Assembly: GCF_010365305.1 (NCBI RefSeq)
Contig: NZ_CP048279.1
Coordinates: forward strand, 1 to 64,000
Direction of reading: 5' to 3'
Origin: Staphylococcus sp. MI 10-1553
GTDB lineage: Bacteria; Bacillota; Bacilli; Staphylococcales; Staphylococcaceae
DNA: 64,000 nucleotides
Part shown: positions 26,129 to 36,128 of the stretch, piece after piece
How the letters are laid out: each line of letters begins with the position of its first letter
Numbering within the stretch: the stretch's first letter is position 1
Program-made: the position numbers and the translations under genes
Notes under the pieces: generated by a model
Told to the model about the DNA's origin: nothing
Database searches by the model: none
What the model saw: the letters and a program-made list of their open reading frames with translations, nothing else

Positions 26129-27193
26129 GTGAGACAAAGTAAGAAAGCCATCCAAGATTTTAAAAACCGAAAAATCAAATATGACAAGCAAATGGAAATT
26201 TATGGTGACAGAAAAAGTTATTCAAAGATCGACCACGATGCGACCTTCATGAGAATGAAAGATGATCATATGAGAAACGGCCAATTGAAACCGGGTTATA
26301 ACCTACAAATCGCAACCCATAATCAATTCGTTTTAGCTTTTGGTGTTTATAGTCATCCAGGTGACATAAGAACACTTGAACCACTTTTAAAATCCATCCA
26401 CAATTTATATGGTGACATTCCAGAGTATATTGTGGCAGATGCGGGTTACGGAAGTGAATACAACTATACCATGATACTCGATGAATTTGAGAAAACACCT
26501 TTAATCACTTATAGTATGTATCTCAAAGAGAAGCAGCGCAAATATAAAAACAATCCATTTATTACTGCTAACTGGGAATACCGTGAGATAGATGATTACT
26601 ATATATGTCCTAACAAAAAGGAATTACATTTCCAAAGTTACAGAAAGAAAAGAGATGGATACGGTATTCAAAGAGATTTTAAATTATATGCATGTGAAGC
26701 GTGTGTGGGCTGTCCATTACGAAGTCAATGTATGAAGCAAAGTACGAACCCCAACACAAATAAACGCTTATTTAAAAATTTAACTTGGGACTATTTTAAA
26801 GCCTTCACAAATCAACAGCTTTCAGATCCAAAGACGAAACACATTTATCAAAAGAGAAAGATAGATGTTGAATCAACTTTTGGAAATCTGAAGGCTAATT
26901 TGGGTTTCCAAAGATTATCGGTTCGCACAAAATCAAAGGTTGAGTGTGAACTTGGCATCGCACTCATGGCAGTAAATATACGAAAACTAGCTAAAATAAG
27001 TGCTCGTTTTCGAACGCTAATAAGAAAACAACCGTTAAATTCTAAAAAAATGAATTTTAACGGCTTTTTCTTAAAGGAGCTGAAGGTCTATGTCCCAGCC
27101 CCTTTCCTACGATTTGTCAAGGGTTCAATAAGTGAAATTGACATTACTGAACTAGACCGTCCAATTTTTACTTTTTTGAATAAGGTGTTATGA
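26129..27193 (+). pseudogene. IS1182-type transposase, C-terminal part (copy 1)
   Basis: Continuation of the transposase with the second acid region (YIVADAGYGSEYNY) and the third in RKIDVESTFGNLKANLGFQ, plus the cysteine-containing CEACVGCPLRSQC. Its true upstream joint is near 26040, where a one-base shift links it to the N-terminal part; the GTG at 26129 need not be used. The frame runs out through the right inverted repeat (VYVPAP) and takes its stop codon from flanking DNA. Confidence 0.85.
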
Positions 27194-27215
27194 TGTATAT
27201 GATTATGTGGTTTCG

Positions 27216-28424
27216 TTAGTGTGGTGCTTTCTGATAATCATATAATTTATCATTGACTATCAAGTAGTGAATGGTCTTTAATAAGCGATTGATACTCGCT
27301 ATTACGGCAGTCTTGTGGGGTTTCCCATGAGGCTGCTCTCTTAATTTATAATAATAATCCACAATATGGCTTTGATAATGATTTCTTCCCCTAAGAATGT
27401 TCATAGTGATTAAATACAATAAACGCCTTGCTTTTTTATTTCCTCTTTTATTAATCGTATCTCGACTCTTTGAAGTTCCTGATTGGTAACGTTTAATATC
27501 AATGCCTACAAATGCATTCAGTTGTTTATTTGTTTTGAATTCTCTAATATCTCCAAGTTCCCCAATAAGCAATGTAGCTGTGAGTTCTCCGATGCCAGGA
27601 ATTGAAATAATATTTTCAAACTCAGTTGTATTTTTAGCTAAATCAATCATTTCCTGATTAAATGCTTTCATTTCTTCTATCCCAATAAGCAGTTTGTCGC
27701 ATAAGTATTGGACTTTTTGTAGGAGGAAAGAAGACTTGCGCACATTCGGAAAACTATTATTCTTTATTTCAATTAATTTTTTGGCATACTTGTGCGCTTT
27801 TTTAATTGAAATGCCTTTATCAGTTGAATGAAGTACTTTTTCCACCAATTCATCATGAGTCAAAATACTTACATAATCAGGATGAGGAAATGCTTTAGCT
27901 ATATTTAATGCGATTTTTGAATATCTGTTAGTAAATAACTTTTCTAACCCTGGAAATGTTTGATGTAGTGTTTCGACTAACTCAACTTTGAGACAATTTT
28001 GGTTGATCTCCATTTCTAAGTGAAAGCGCGCACGTTCTCTCAGTTCAAAGTAGATCTCTTCAGGATGACGTTGTACCTTTGAATCTTTCATTCTAAAGGC
28101 AAGAAGTGCGAGTTTATGTGCGTCTGACTTATCTGTTTTCCATGATCTTAACGAATTTGTTTTAAACTTGGCTTCTAGGGGGTTCATTTCTAAGTAATTT
28201 ATTTTGTGAATTTCACAAAAGTGTTTCATACCTCTTGAATAAACACCTGTTGATTCAAAGAGGATAAACAGGGAATCAAGATGCTTGATATCATTTTTAA
28301 GATAACGATAGCCATTTTGATTATTTTGAATGACCAATTCTTTAACGAAAACTTCATCCTTATAATGTGCGACCACACTTTCTGACTTACTGATATCAAT
28401 ACCTAAACAGTTAATAAAAATCAT
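27216..28424 (-). CDS. IS110-family recombinase/transposase
   Basis: A 402-residue DEDD recombinase. The N-terminal RuvC-like domain shows GIDISKSES, FESTGVYSRG and WKTDKSDAHKLA (acidic residues D, E, D, D). The C-terminal Transposase_20 domain shows SIPGIGELTATLLIGELG and GTSKSRDTINKRGNKKARR with the catalytic serine region. AGAAAGGT abuts the ATG at 28424. IS110 elements use a structured bridge RNA and lack terminal inverted repeats, so the element ends cannot be set by eye. The frame is intact and may be active. Confidence 0.92.
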   Translation of the reverse strand: MIFINCLGIDISKSESVVAHYKDEVFVKELVIQNNQNGYRYLKNDIKHLDSLFILFESTGVYSRGMKHFCEIHKINYLEMNPLEAKFKTNSLRSWKTDKSDAHKLALLAFRMKDSKVQRHPEEIYFELRERARFHLEMEINQNCLKVELVETLHQTFPGLEKLFTNRYSKIALNIAKAFPHPDYVSILTHDELVEKVLHSTDKGISIKKAHKYAKKLIEIKNNSFPNVRKSSFLLQKVQYLCDKLLIGIEEMKAFNQEMIDLAKNTTEFENIISIPGIGELTATLLIGELGDIREFKTNKQLNAFVGIDIKRYQSGTSKSRDTINKRGNKKARRLLYLITMNILRGRNHYQSHIVDYYYKLREQPHGKPHKTAVIASINRLLKTIHYLIVNDKLYDYQKAPH

Positions 28425-28605
28425 ACCTTTCTCTATTGAATTGAGAAGATTTCAACTTTACTTAGCCTTTTTCATTTCATTTTCCTATACACGGTTTCTA
28501 AAACCCAACATACTTCAATCAAATTTCAAAAGGAGAGTAAAGCTGATCAGTTTACATTACGGATTCAAAGATCCAAGGGACTGCGCGATCTACTTCTCTC
28601 TACAA
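28425..28605 (-). ncRNA. Candidate bridge-RNA region of the IS110 element
   Basis: IS110-group elements encode a bridge RNA in the non-coding end upstream of the recombinase gene. Here that end is 28425 to about 28605, which has no open frame and contains short complementary segments (GGATTC / GATCC near 28561-28573, TAGATCGCGCAG on the minus strand). I could not define the target and donor loops, so this is placed by position only. Confidence 0.3.
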
Positions 28606-28615
28606 CTATAAAAAA

Positions 28616-28657
28616 TAGCTGTGAAGAAATCTATCGTCATAAATTTCTTCACAGCTA
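28616..28657 (-). terminator. Strong hairpin upstream of the IS110 gene
   Basis: Perfect 15-base arms TAGCTGTGAAGAAAT (28616-28630) and ATTTCTTCACAGCTA (28643-28657). On the minus strand it is followed by TTTTTTATAG, a good terminator for transcription moving toward the IS110 gene. Confidence 0.7.
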
Positions 28658-28681
28658 ATCTTAGTATGTTTGGTCTTTAAA

Positions 28682-28690
28682 ACAGTTAGG
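28682..28690 (+). promoter_or_regulatory. AgrA-like half-site upstream of the PSM-like gene
   Basis: ACAGTTAGG matches one half of the AgrA binding repeat known from S. aureus agr and psm promoters. A second properly spaced copy is not visible; GTAACTGAT follows in inverted orientation. It lies about 95 bases upstream of a -10-like TATACT at 28786-28791. Suggestive only. Confidence 0.3.
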
Positions 28691-28817
28691 CTTGCGTAAC
28701 TGATGATTGTAATACGCTGTTATGACAACTATGCAGTGTTAATCATAATTTAAGCAAAATACCTCTTTATTACTGTCAACAGGCATATACTGAAAGTGTA
28801 TAGAGGAGGTGTTTTTA

Positions 28818-28886
28818 ATGGTTAAGGCTATTATTGAATTTATTAAATTATTACTCTCAATTTTCGTATCTGGTGGTAAGCACTAG
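28818..28886 (+). CDS. Phenol-soluble-modulin-like amphipathic peptide
   Basis: A 22-residue peptide starting MVKAIIEFIKLLLSIF and ending SGGKH. It has a strong ribosome binding site (AGGAGG, 28804-28809) and its own terminator. Length, absence of a signal sequence and an amphipathic helix with Lys/Glu on one face resemble alpha-type PSMs of staphylococci (formylated cytolytic and surfactant peptides). The net charge is about +1 to +2. It lies alone in the insertion zone before walR. Alternative: another small membrane peptide such as a toxin of a type I system. Confidence 0.7.
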   Translation: MVKAIIEFIKLLLSIFVSGGKH

Positions 28887-28895
28887 TGTGAATCA

Positions 28896-28937
28896 ACTCT
28901 TTACGTGTTGCGTATGTGGCATGTAAGGAGTCTTTTT
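28896..28937 (+). terminator. Terminator after the PSM-like gene
   Basis: ACTC-TTAC-TG pairs with CA-GTAA-GAGT (three single mismatches), followed by CTTTTT. It closes a short single-gene transcript. Confidence 0.7.
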
Positions 28938-29113
28938 ATGCTTTCTTTGATGCTTTTCAGAAGTCATTCGAATCATGTAAGAGAATTTTCTGAACGATAA
29001 TGTAGTCCCCCCATCTTTTTGCTCCCCAATAGTCCCCTATTTCTTCTTTAAAAGTGAGTGTAGCCGTTTGTCTATGATTATGGTACAACTGAACTAAAGA
29101 GGGAATAACACCA

Positions 29114-29465
29114 ATGATACTGTTACCAAGTAGTTTGTTTTTATTCTTATTAGCGATTGTGTTCCAACATATTGTATCTCAAAAAATCAATTACTTTTTT
29201 GGGTTTCGGACTAGAAAAACGATGAAAAATCAAAAGAATTGGGAAATAGCTCAAGTCTCCTTTGTCCGTCAACTAAAGGTGATTTTGGATATACGGCTTT
29301 ATATTCAATTCTATTATGCATTGCGGATATCGTGCTCATTGTTTTAGACAACGATGCGTTACTTGTAACTTCGATGTACAATCGATAGTTCTCGTAGGTA
29401 TATAGTTGGCCGTTTACCTCAATGTCAATAAAAAGCTGGATGCATAAACTGAATGCATGGATTTT
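29114..29465 (+). pseudogene. SdpI-like membrane immunity protein, frameshifted remnant
   Basis: The first 43 residues show a membrane helix then INYFFGFRTRKTMKNQKNWE, very like the N-x-x-x-G-x-R-T...W signature of SdpI-family proteins, which protect Bacillus against the SDP toxin and have other staphylococcal relatives. After that the frame goes out of register; a +1 reading continues with STKGDFGYTALYSILLC and another hydrophobic stretch before a stop at about 29386. So it looks like a decayed gene. A ribosome binding site-like GAGGGAATAACACC precedes the ATG. Confidence 0.55.
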
Positions 29466-29597
29466 GTGCCTTATCATACAAATGAAAATGGGTTAAATAG
29501 ATAGAATTCACTTGATATTAGTGATACATTATAAGGTATAGTATTATGCCAGTTAGCAACCGATATTATGTACTTATTAAGAAATGGGGTCATTTTT

Positions 29598-30299
29598 ATG
29601 GCAAGAAAAGTAGTCGTAGTCGATGATGAAAAACCAATTGCGGATATATTAGAATTTAATTTGAAAAAAGAAGGTTATGAAGTATTTGTCGCATATGATG
29701 GCAACGATGCGGTCGACTTAATCTATGAAAAAGAACCTGACATCGTGTTACTCGATATTATGTTGCCTGGCCAAGACGGTATGGAAGTGTGCCGTGAAGT
29801 GCGTAAAAAATTCGAAATGCCAATTATTATGTTAACGGCTAAAGATTCAGAGATTGATAAAGTACTCGGTCTTGAGCTTGGGGCGGATGACTATGTGACA
29901 AAACCATTTAGTACGCGTGAATTGATTGCGCGTGTGAAGGCTAATTTACGCCGCCATTATACACAACCGAGTCAAGAAAATCACATGCAGACGAATGAAA
30001 TTACAATTAAAGATATTGTGATTTATCCAGACGCTTATTCTATTAAAAAACGCGGTGAAGATATTGATTTGACGCATCGTGAATTTGAATTGTTCCATTA
30101 TTTATCGAAACATATGGGACAAGTGATGACGCGTGAACATTTACTCCAAACGGTATGGGGTTATGATTATTTCGGTGATGTGCGTACTGTAGACGTCACG
30201 ATTCGTCGTTTACGTGAAAAAATTGAAGATGATCCTTCTCATCCAGACTATATTGTGACGCGTCGTGGTGTTGGATATTTCTTACAACAACATGATTAG
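29598..30299 (+). CDS. walR: Essential response regulator WalR (YycF)
   Basis: OmpR-type regulator controlling cell-wall hydrolase genes. The receiver domain shows VVDDEKP near residue 8, phospho-acceptor Asp in VLLDIMLPG near 53, and the switch region MLTAKDSE...DDYVTKPF. The winged-helix DNA-binding domain ends [11 protein letters not shown] chose the ATG at 29598 ([12 protein letters not shown]), after TGGGGTC; an upstream in-frame ATG at 29568 lacks support. It is first in the walRKHIJ operon. Confidence 0.98.
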   Translation: MARKVVVVDDEKPIADILEFNLKKEGYEVFVAYDGNDAVDLIYEKEPDIVLLDIMLPGQDGMEVCREVRKKFEMPIIMLTAKDSEIDKVLGLELGADDYVTKPFSTRELIARVKANLRRHYTQPSQENHMQTNEITIKDIVIYPDAYSIKKRGEDIDLTHREFELFHYLSKHMGQVMTREHLLQTVWGYDYFGDVRTVDVTIRRLREKIEDDPSHPDYIVTRRGVGYFLQQHD

Positions 30300-30311
30300 A
30301 GGATGGCAAAT

Positions 30312-32144
30312 ATGAAGTGGTTAAAACAATTTCAATCCCTTCACACGAAACTTGTTATTGTCTATGTCCTGTTGATTATTATTGGTATGCAAATTATTGG
30401 TCTGTACTTTACGAATAGCCTCGAAAAAGAAATGACTGAGACGTTTAAGACAAACATTTCTCAAAATGCGAAACAAATCGAGCTCGGAATTGAAAAAATA
30501 TATGCAGATGGCAATGATTCAGGTAATACACAAAAAGATATTCAAAATTTACTCAACGAATATGCCAATCGTAATGAAATGATAGAAATTCGCTTTATTG
30601 ATAAAGATCAAATCATTATTGCGACATCAAAGCAATCGAATCGTACGATTATTAACCAAAAAGCGAATGATAGTTCTATTCAAAAGGCATTGTCGCTTGG
30701 GCAAGAAAATTCGGATACGGTGCTGAAAGATTACGGTGAAGGTAAGCAGCGTGTATGGATTAAAAATATGCCGGTGGTGACTGGCGATGGCATGATTGGT
30801 GATATTTATATTGAGTCGAATATTAACCAAGTGTATGATCAGTTAAGTAGCATTAACCAAATTTTTATCGTAGGTACAGGGATTTCACTCATTATTACAG
30901 TGATTCTCGGTTTCTTTATTGCGCGTACGATTACGAAGCCGATTACTGATATGCGAAATCAGACAGTCGAGATGTCTAAAGGGAACTATACGCAACGTGT
31001 GAAAATTTATGGTAATGATGAAATTGGCGAATTGGCGCTAGCGTTTAATAACTTGTCGAAACGTGTTCAAGAAGCACAGGCGAATACGGAAAGTGAGAAG
31101 CGGCGTCTGGATTCTGTTATTACCCATATGAGTGACGGGGTTATTGCGACAGATAGACGTGGCCGTGTGCGCATTATTAATGATATGGCGCTGAAAATGC
31201 TAGGGAAGTCTAAAGAGGAAGTCTCCGGGTACTTTATTTTTGATGTATTAGATTTACAAGATGAGTTTTCACTTGAAGAATTAAATGAAAATAATGATAG
31301 TGTCCTCATTGATATTAATGAAGAAGAAGGTATTATTGCACGTGTCAACTTTAGTACGATTGTGCAAGATACTGGCTTTGTGACAGGTTACATTGCAGTG
31401 CTACATGATGTCACTGAGCAACAACAAATTGAACGAGAACGTCGCGAGTTTGTAGCGAATGTATCACACGAATTACGGACACCATTAACGTCTATGAACA
31501 GTTATATCGAGGCGTTGGAAGAGGGCGCATGGCGTGATGAATCGATTGCACCTCAATTTTTATCAGTCACTCGTGAGGAAACTGAGCGAATGATTCGTCT
31601 TGTCAATGACTTGTTACATCTGTCTAAAATGGACAATGAGTCTGAAACGATTACGAAAGAGATTGTCGACTTTAATATGTTTATCAATAAAATTATTAAT
31701 CGACATGAGATGGCTGCGAAAGATACGACGTTCGTGCGTGATATTCCGCGAGAGACGATATTTACAGAAGTGGATCCGGACAAGATGACGCAAGTGTTCG
31801 ACAACGTCATTACGAATGCGATGAAATATTCGCGCGGTGAGAAACGTGTCGAGTTCCACGTGAAACATAATCCCGTCCATAGTCGTTTAACGATTCGAAT
31901 TAAAGATAACGGGATTGGGATTCCGATTAATAAAGTAGATAAGATTTTTGACCGCTTTTTCCGTGTGGATAAGGCACGTACGAGAAAGATGGGGGGTACA
32001 GGACTGGGTCTTGCCATCTCTAAAGAAATTGTCGAAGCCCATAACGGTCGTATTTGGGCCAATAGTGTAGAAGGACAAGGCACATCCATTTTCATCACAT
32101 TACCTTGTGAGAAAATTGAGGAAGGTGATTGGGATGCGAATTAG
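30312..32144 (+). CDS. walK: Essential sensor histidine kinase WalK (YycG)
   Basis: Membrane sensor that phosphorylates WalR. Domains in order: membrane helix (about 14-32), extracellular PAS-like domain (about 33-182), second helix (about 183-203), HAMP, cytoplasmic PAS (about 265-370), HisKA with [13 protein letters not shown] (His near 386) and a GHKL ATPase with [21 protein letters not shown] and [10 protein letters not shown]. The ATG at 30312 follows AGAGGA; an upstream ATG at 30303 overlaps that site. 610 residues, no frame damage. Confidence 0.97.
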   Translation: MKWLKQFQSLHTKLVIVYVLLIIIGMQIIGLYFTNSLEKEMTETFKTNISQNAKQIELGIEKIYADGNDSGNTQKDIQNLLNEYANRNEMIEIRFIDKDQIIIATSKQSNRTIINQKANDSSIQKALSLGQENSDTVLKDYGEGKQRVWIKNMPVVTGDGMIGDIYIESNINQVYDQLSSINQIFIVGTGISLIITVILGFFIARTITKPITDMRNQTVEMSKGNYTQRVKIYGNDEIGELALAFNNLSKRVQEAQANTESEKRRLDSVITHMSDGVIATDRRGRVRIINDMALKMLGKSKEEVSGYFIFDVLDLQDEFSLEELNENNDSVLIDINEEEGIIARVNFSTIVQDTGFVTGYIAVLHDVTEQQQIERERREFVANVSHELRTPLTSMNSYIEALEEGAWRDESIAPQFLSVTREETERMIRLVNDLLHLSKMDNESETITKEIVDFNMFINKIINRHEMAAKDTTFVRDIPRETIFTEVDPDKMTQVFDNVITNAMKYSRGEKRVEFHVKHNPVHSRLTIRIKDNGIGIPINKVDKIFDRFFRVDKARTRKMGGTGLGLAISKEIVEAHNGRIWANSVEGQGTSIFITLPCEKIEEGDWDAN

Positions 32145-33471
32145 AGAATTGATTAAGTCAATTGTGTTAGCCATCCTCGTCCTATCGAGTATTGTGTTGA
32201 CGGTGATGATTTGGAACTTTTCGCCTGATTTAACCGATGCGGACAATGTGCATACGAAAGATGAGACAGAGGCAATCGGGACGCGTTACGATAAAGCGTT
32301 TAGTCAAGTGGTGACGCCTTTACAGCTTGTGCATATTGAAAATGACGATGTAAAAGGTATGCCAGCAAATAAAGATGTGAATACATTAATGACCGTATTT
32401 CAAAAACACCGCATTATTGAAGTAGAAGATATTCAAAATGATGACGTCGTGTTATTGCGTGATTTGAGCAATCATTTCGTCGTGTTAGACTACCCGTCAG
32501 ACATCCCGCTGTCGATGTATTTGAATGAAGTCATTGAAATTCCTGCGAAAGTGCCGACAAACTTTAAATTTAACCGACTTATTTTAGATGTCGATGATTC
32601 CCAACATGTGATCATTTATGCCATGCAGCCGAATCATCAACGTGCGATTAAGTTAGAAACGAATTTGAATACGAAATATGTGCAGCAGCGCATTCAGAAA
32701 ATGAAAGCGGACTTGGAACCGTACTCAGATGTTGTGACGAACCGCAGTACGATTAATAAGGCGACGTATATGTATGCCTTGAAAGCGCCGAAAAACTTAA
32801 AAGCATACCGAACTATTTTTAATCGTATTAACGTGGAAGATTTGAACGCGATTCTGTTTGATAACACGCCGATTGTGCGTACAACGAATAGTGGGAACAC
32901 GACATACAACAACAATACGGGCGTCGTGAACTATAATGCGAATCGTGAAACGTATGACTATACCAATTTGTCAGAAGATGAGCATAGTACGCGTAATATG
33001 AACGTCAACTTGCCACGTGCGTTTGATTTTATTAATAAACATGGTGGGTTTACGGATGATTTTCGCTTATTTAGTACGGACAGTGACCATGGACATATTA
33101 CTTATCAAATGTTTCTGAATGGACGTCCAATCTTTTATCCGGACCAATTAAACGAAATTCGCGTCTTGTGGGGTGAACGTGGCTTGTATGAATACAGTCG
33201 CGGTTTATTAAAAACGAACGTGACGATTGATAACGGTGAAAAGCCTGAGTCGTTACCGGATTTGGAAGATGTGCGTTCTGTATTAGCTAGCAAAGGTGAT
33301 ATTGATTTTACGAAAGTCGAACAAATGGTCATCGGTTATCGCATGAATCCGATTAAAGGACCGGAAAATAGTATCGAAATTCAAGAAGGCAGTCAGTTTA
33401 TACCGACGTGGTACATTCAATATGATCACGAGTGGTACGAATATAAAGACGGGGAGTTGATTGAGACATGA
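32134..33471 (+). CDS. walH: WalK regulator WalH (YycH)
   Basis: Single-pass membrane protein with a large extracellular part that works with WalI to tune WalK. The N terminus ([20 protein letters not shown]) is a signal anchor; the rest is a soluble two-domain YycH fold. The start at 32134 follows GGAAGGTGATTGGG and overlaps the end of walK by 11 bases. The 445-residue length is normal. It overlaps walI by four bases. Confidence 0.95.
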   Translation: MRIRELIKSIVLAILVLSSIVLTVMIWNFSPDLTDADNVHTKDETEAIGTRYDKAFSQVVTPLQLVHIENDDVKGMPANKDVNTLMTVFQKHRIIEVEDIQNDDVVLLRDLSNHFVVLDYPSDIPLSMYLNEVIEIPAKVPTNFKFNRLILDVDDSQHVIIYAMQPNHQRAIKLETNLNTKYVQQRIQKMKADLEPYSDVVTNRSTINKATYMYALKAPKNLKAYRTIFNRINVEDLNAILFDNTPIVRTTNSGNTTYNNNTGVVNYNANRETYDYTNLSEDEHSTRNMNVNLPRAFDFINKHGGFTDDFRLFSTDSDHGHITYQMFLNGRPIFYPDQLNEIRVLWGERGLYEYSRGLLKTNVTIDNGEKPESLPDLEDVRSVLASKGDIDFTKVEQMVIGYRMNPIKGPENSIEIQEGSQFIPTWYIQYDHEWYEYKDGELIET

Positions 33472-34247
33472 ACTGGAAACGTGCAAAATCATTGTTCATC
33501 GTCGTGTTTCTCCTCGTTAATATTTGTTTAATCTTTGTGTATAATGATAAAATTAGTAAATCGAAAATTAGTGATGCAGAACAGCAAAATTCGGTTAACT
33601 TTGAACAAGAAAATATCAAATTGCCGAAAAATATGCCTGATGTGAGCCACGTGAAAATGCAGCTCATTACAGCACGTTCGAAAGACTTTAAAGATGATGC
33701 GGAAAAAAATGATAAAGCAGAAGCACGAAATAACGGGCACACATTGGACAAAGAAATGAGTGAAAGTGTCAATGTGAAACTCGATCCTATTTCGCATTTG
33801 AAACCGTACATCGATCAAAATATTTATAAAGGCAACGAGTATCAATATCACGATACGAGCGATGGCAAAATTAAATATGAACAGACGTATAAAGGCTTCC
33901 CGATTATGAATAACAATCGTGCAGAACTGACATTTGATGTGAAAGACGATACAGTCAAAGCGTATGAGCAGTCTGCAATGGAAGACGTCCTTCCGTCTAA
34001 AGGGGCGAATAATGAACCACGACAAGTCATTAGTGCCCATAAAGCTGTCGAAGCACTTTATTATAATCAGTACTTAAAACATGACCAAGAAGTCGAAAAC
34101 ATCCGACTCGGTTATTATACGGTGGTCAAAGAGACGAATATTCAAGTCTTGCAAGCCAACTGGGAAATAAAAGTGAAAGACGCAAATGGCACACATACGT
34201 ATTATGTAGAGGCAATTTCGTCCAATCCACAAATTATTGAACAATAG
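33468..34247 (+). CDS. walI: WalK regulator WalI (YycI)
   Basis: Partner of WalH. 259 residues with an N-terminal membrane anchor ([18 protein letters not shown]) and an extracellular YycI/YycH-like domain. It starts inside the walH stop (ATGA overlap) and is followed by walJ. The central region (residues about 60-100) is Lys/Asp-rich and variable, as is usual in the family. Confidence 0.94.
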   Translation: MNWKRAKSLFIVVFLLVNICLIFVYNDKISKSKISDAEQQNSVNFEQENIKLPKNMPDVSHVKMQLITARSKDFKDDAEKNDKAEARNNGHTLDKEMSESVNVKLDPISHLKPYIDQNIYKGNEYQYHDTSDGKIKYEQTYKGFPIMNNNRAELTFDVKDDTVKAYEQSAMEDVLPSKGANNEPRQVISAHKAVEALYYNQYLKHDQEVENIRLGYYTVVKETNIQVLQANWEIKVKDANGTHTYYVEAISSNPQIIEQ

Positions 34248-34260
34248 AAAGGGTGGTCTC

Positions 34261-35052
34261 TTGATACGAATGAGTGTACTCGCAAGCGGTAGTACCGGCA
34301 ATGCGACATATGTAGAAAGCGATAAAGGCAGTTTGTTGATCGATGTAGGACTCACAGGTAAAAAAATGGAGACACTTTTCGATCAAATCGACCGGAAAAT
34401 TTCAGATTTAAGCGGCATTCTCGTGACGCACGAGCATAGCGACCATATTAAGGGGCTCGGCGTCATTGCACGTAAGTTTGGTGTGCCGATTTATGCGAAC
34501 GAAAAAACATGGACGTGTATTGATAAAAAGGATTCTAAAATTCCGTTAGATCAAAAGTTTGTATTCAATCCATATGAAACGAAGTCTATTGCAGGTTTTG
34601 ATATAGAATCGTTCAATGTATCACACGATGCGATCGATCCACAGTTTTATATCTTCCATAATAACTATAAGAAGTTAACGATGATTACGGATACAGGTTA
34701 CGTCTCTGATCGAATGAAAGGGATGATTCGGGGGAGTGATGCCTTTATATTTGAAAGTAATCATGACGTCGATATGTTAAGAATGTGTCGTTATCCGTGG
34801 AAGACGAAACAACGCATCTTGAGTGATATGGGACATGTGTCGAATGAAGACGCAGCTCACGCAATGAAAGATGTCATCACAGGCCAGACGAAGCGGATTT
34901 ATTTATCGCATTTATCACAGGATAACAATATGAAAGACTTGGCCCGTATGAGTGTCGGTCAGATCTTGCAAGAACATGATATTGATACTGTGAATGAAGT
35001 GAAGTTGTGTGACACGGATAAAGCGATACCTACACCAATATATACGTTATAA
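34261..35052 (+). CDS. walJ: Metallo-beta-lactamase fold nuclease WalJ (YycJ)
   Basis: An MBL-fold exonuclease linked to DNA repair and cell division control. It shows [10 protein letters not shown] at the N terminus, the metal motif [13 protein letters not shown] near residue 60, then DTGYVSDRM and [12 protein letters not shown] place the start at TTG 34261 (preceded by AAAGGGTGG at suitable spacing), giving 263 residues; an ATG at 34270 is three codons later. It ends the wal operon and is followed by a terminator. Confidence 0.95.
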   Translation: MIRMSVLASGSTGNATYVESDKGSLLIDVGLTGKKMETLFDQIDRKISDLSGILVTHEHSDHIKGLGVIARKFGVPIYANEKTWTCIDKKDSKIPLDQKFVFNPYETKSIAGFDIESFNVSHDAIDPQFYIFHNNYKKLTMITDTGYVSDRMKGMIRGSDAFIFESNHDVDMLRMCRYPWKTKQRILSDMGHVSNEDAAHAMKDVITGQTKRIYLSHLSQDNNMKDLARMSVGQILQEHDIDTVNEVKLCDTDKAIPTPIYTL

Positions 35053-35072
35053 TGAAATAATTGATAGATAGA

Positions 35073-35117
35073 AGCACATGAATTTCAAGTAAAAGTCTTG
35101 AGGTTCATGTGTTTTTT
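35073..35117 (+). terminator. Terminator of the wal operon
   Basis: GCACATGAA-TTCAAG pairs with CTTGA-GTTCATGTG (one interruption), followed by TTTTTT. Confidence 0.85.
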
Positions 35118-35230
35118 ATGATTATGCAAAATAATAGAAGCATCAGTAGCTTAATAATAAGATATCTCCCTGTTTTAACAAGGTGGATAAAAAATTATCT
35201 AAGTAAGATGTATAAAAGTGCAACAAATAG

Positions 35231-35455
35231 AGCACTTATCCCCAAATGTGTGCACAAAATAATGCACTTACACACAATTCACACGTTAATAACCTACTTA
35301 CCAACAAACTTATCCACATATCAACAGTCTTATGCACAATTATCTTGATATTTTCTAAAAAACTGTGTACAAACTTTATACAAAAAACGTTATAATGGGT
35401 ATAAACCTGTGAGTAACTGAATAACTTGTGGATAACTTTGCGTTTATTCACAATG
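35231..35455. other. Cluster of DnaA-box-like sites upstream of rlmH
   Basis: This spacer holds TTATCCACA at 35310-35318 (perfect), TGTGGATAA at 35427-35435 (perfect, reverse), TTATTCACA at 35444-35452 (one change), TTATGCACA near 35330-35338 (one change) and TTATCCCCA near 35236. Several further CACA/TGTG-rich words lie between. The sites overlap the likely rlmH promoter region, so DnaA could regulate rlmH or be titrated here. The sites are read directly; the function is inference. Confidence 0.6.
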
Positions 35456-35464
35456 GAGGTCAAA

Positions 35465-35944
35465 ATGAAAATTACTGTTGTCGCAGTTGGAAAACTGAAA
35501 GAGAAATACTGGAAGCAAGCTATTGCAGAGTACAGCAAAAGACTAGGGGCATACACAAAATTAGAAATTATTGAAGTTCCAGATGAAAAAGCACCTGAAA
35601 CAATGAGTGATAAAGAAGTCGAACAAGTGAAACAAAAAGAGGGCCAACGTATTTTAAGTAAAATCAAACCACAATCTACAGTCATCACATTGGAAATCGA
35701 AGGTAAGATGGTTAGCTCTGAAGCCTTATCTACAACATTAAATCAACGTATGACGCAAGGTGCGAGTGACTTTACCTTTGTGATAGGGGGATCTAATGGC
35801 TTACATCAAGACGTCTTAAACCGAAGCAACTTCGCATTGTCATTCAGCAAAATGACATTTCCTCATCAAATGATGCGCGTTATCTTGTTAGAGCAAGTAT
35901 ATCGGGCATTTAAAATAATGCGGGGAGAAGCATATCATAAGTGA
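35465..35944 (+). CDS. rlmH: 23S rRNA (pseudouridine1915-N3)-methyltransferase RlmH (OrfX)
   Basis: SPOUT-fold methyltransferase that modifies pseudouridine 1915 of 23S rRNA. 159 residues starting [20 protein letters not shown], with the SAM-binding knot [13 protein letters not shown] and the tail GEAYHK. The ATG at 35465 follows ATGGAGGTC. Its last codons form the chromosomal attachment site used by SCC elements. The gene is intact, as expected after site-specific insertion. Confidence 0.98.
   Translation: MKITVVAVGKLKEKYWKQAIAEYSKRLGAYTKLEIIEVPDEKAPETMSDKEVEQVKQKEGQRILSKIKPQSTVITLEIEGKMVSSEALSTTLNQRMTQGASDFTFVIGGSNGLHQDVLNRSNFALSFSKMTFPHQMMRVILLEQVYRAFKIMRGEAYHK
35927..35944 (+). other. 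SCC attachment site at the rlmH 3' end (attB/attL)
   Basis: GAAGCATATCATAAGTGA covers the last codons of rlmH and matches the known staphylococcal SCC attachment core with one change. A related sequence at 57418-57435 (GAAGTATATCATAATTGA) differs at two of 18 positions and lies in the same orientation. Confidence 0.85.
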
Positions 35945-36128
35945 AGTTAAAAATGATTGATTTATTCGACATTGGAATATAACATTGATTTCATTTATGC
36001 AGGTGTCATTTTTATTCTTAAATATGAATTGAAATAATAAAGTATTAGTGATTAAAGAAAAATATTGGATCTATGTCAAGAAACCGGACACAGAAAAAAG
36101 AGAATTCTACCGCGCTTCGCTTGCTTGC

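Larger units (their letters stand above)
25271..27102 (+). mobile_element. IS1182-type insertion sequence, copy 1
   Basis: An element of about 1.83 kb bounded by inverted ends GGGCTGGGACGTA and TATGTCCCAGCCC. A perfect hairpin with T run (25303-25350) lies just inside the left end and a second hairpin (27032-27063) near the right end. It carries a two-part transposase frame. A near-identical copy is at 37631-39461. No clear target duplication is visible. It sits directly after tRNA-Asp. Confidence 0.88.

Noticed and set aside
35109..35348. 79-codon plus-strand frame downstream of walJ
   Set aside because: It begins in the wal terminator and covers the DnaA-box region; no ribosome binding site and low-complexity content.
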